The translations under genes were made by a program, and so were the position numbers. The notes under the pieces are model-generated. The model was not told the origin of the DNA, searched no databases, and saw only the letters and a list, made by a program, of their open reading frames with translations. This document shows positions 22,242 to 22,790 of a DNA stretch of 22,790 nt, one piece after another (position 1 is the stretch's first letter; the number at the start of each line of letters is the position of its first letter). The DNA lies in assembly GCA_002431545.1 (NCBI GenBank), contig DJFY01000120.1, forward strand, positions 6,014-28,803. Reading direction: 5' to 3'. This stretch comes from Cellvibrionales bacterium UBA5860 (GTDB lineage Bacteria > Pseudomonadota > Gammaproteobacteria > Pseudomonadales > Porticoccaceae).

Positions 22242-22790
22242 TCAGAGGGCTTCTCTCGCTCGCGAGATAGCCTGTTTGACCTGTGTCGGCGCTGTCCCGC
22301 CATAGTGATCGCGGGCATTCAGCGAGCCTTCAAGCGAGAGCACGTCGAAGACGTCCGCTTCGATCACCGGGCTAAATTGTCGAAGCTTTTCCAGTGGCAA
22401 GTCGACGAGTTCGGCATTTTGTTCGATGGCGAAGGCGACGACCTTGCCAACTACTTCGTGGGCATCCCTGAATGGCGTGCCGTGGCGCACCAGGTAGTCC
22501 GCCAGGTCGGTAGCTGTTGAGTAACCGGCACTTGCGGCGTTACGCATATTGTCGGGTTTGACCGCGATCGCGGGGACCATGTCGGCAAAGGCGCGCAGGC
22601 AATCGCGCACGGTGTCGACGGTATCAAACAGCGGTTCTTTGTCTTCCTGGTTGTCCTTGTTGTAGGCCAGCGGCTGTGACTTGATGAGTGTCAGCAACGC
22701 CGTCAGATGTCCGTAAACGCGCCCGGTTTTGCCACGCACCAGCTCCGGGACGTCAGGGTTTTTCTTTTGCGGCATGATCGACGAGCCGGT
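22242..22790 (-). CDS. argH: Argininosuccinate lyase ArgH (3' part, cut by window end)
   Basis: Last enzyme of arginine synthesis, splitting argininosuccinate into arginine and fumarate. About 182 C-terminal residues are visible; the frame continues past base 22790. The superfamily signature GSSIMPQKKNPDVPE, containing the catalytic Ser loop, lies at the window edge. It is followed by LTLIKSQPLAYNKDNQEDKEPLFD, characteristic of ArgH, and STATDLADYLVRHGTPFRDAHEVVG. The C-terminal domain is complete to the stop. It is on the same strand as lptM and 92 bases upstream, but lptM has its own promoter. Confidence 0.96.
   Translation of the reverse strand, partial: TGSSIMPQKKNPDVPELVRGKTGRVYGHLTALLTLIKSQPLAYNKDNQEDKEPLFDTVDTVRDCLRAFADMVPAIAVKPDNMRNAASAGYSTATDLADYLVRHGTPFRDAHEVVGKVVAFAIEQNAELVDLPLEKLRQFSPVIEADVFDVLSLEGSLNARDHYGGTAPTQVKQAISRAREAL

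Overview
The window reads as ordinary chromosome of a free-living, probably marine, gammaproteobacterium. The lysine/DAP block argH–lptM–lysA–dapF–DUF484–xerC, the glnK–amtB pair close to a yifB/comM gene, and the codon use all resemble Pseudomonas- or Cellvibrionales/Halieaceae-type genomes. This placement is inference from gene order and protein style, not from a marker gene. No rRNA, tRNA, IS element, phage gene or CRISPR array is visible.

Layout, left to right. Positions 1-2137 hold the 3' end of a urea ABC transporter operon (urtC partial, urtD, urtE). Positions 2277-3266 encode an exported glycine-rich collagen-like protein with a C-terminal coiled coil. Positions 3267-4353 hold a TorF-family outer-membrane protein with a very good sigma-54 promoter, NtrC-like sites upstream and a strong terminator. 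On the minus strand, 7938 to 4412 is a three-gene unit: an unusual acyl-CoA-dehydrogenase-like protein, a MoxR AAA+ ATPase and a CoxE-type VWA protein. Positions 8038-11418 (+) hold an Smr-domain protein, a possible 27-codon microprotein and a three-PAS GGDEF-EAL protein. Then come a dodecin (11602) and a membrane pyrophosphatase (12131-14122). A yifB/comM gene lies on the minus strand (15777-14293). Positions 16075-18220 are a nitrogen cassette, glnK–amtB–glnK. The right end is a minus-strand block starting at argH (cut by the window edge) and running lptM, lysA, dapF, DUF484, xerC.

The strongest theme is nitrogen scavenging. Urea uptake, a TorF outer-membrane protein, ammonium transport and two PII proteins lie within 18 kb. 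At least two of these units (torF and glnK-amtB) carry sigma-54 -24/-12 elements with NtrC-like palindromes upstream. The torF promoter suggests that this poorly characterised outer-membrane protein belongs to the nitrogen-limitation response.

The least explained unit is the ACAD-like/MoxR/VWA operon. MoxR–VWA pairs remodel or activate partner proteins, often metalloenzymes. Here the only co-transcribed partner is a flavoprotein-like protein that lacks the usual C-terminal ACAD motifs.
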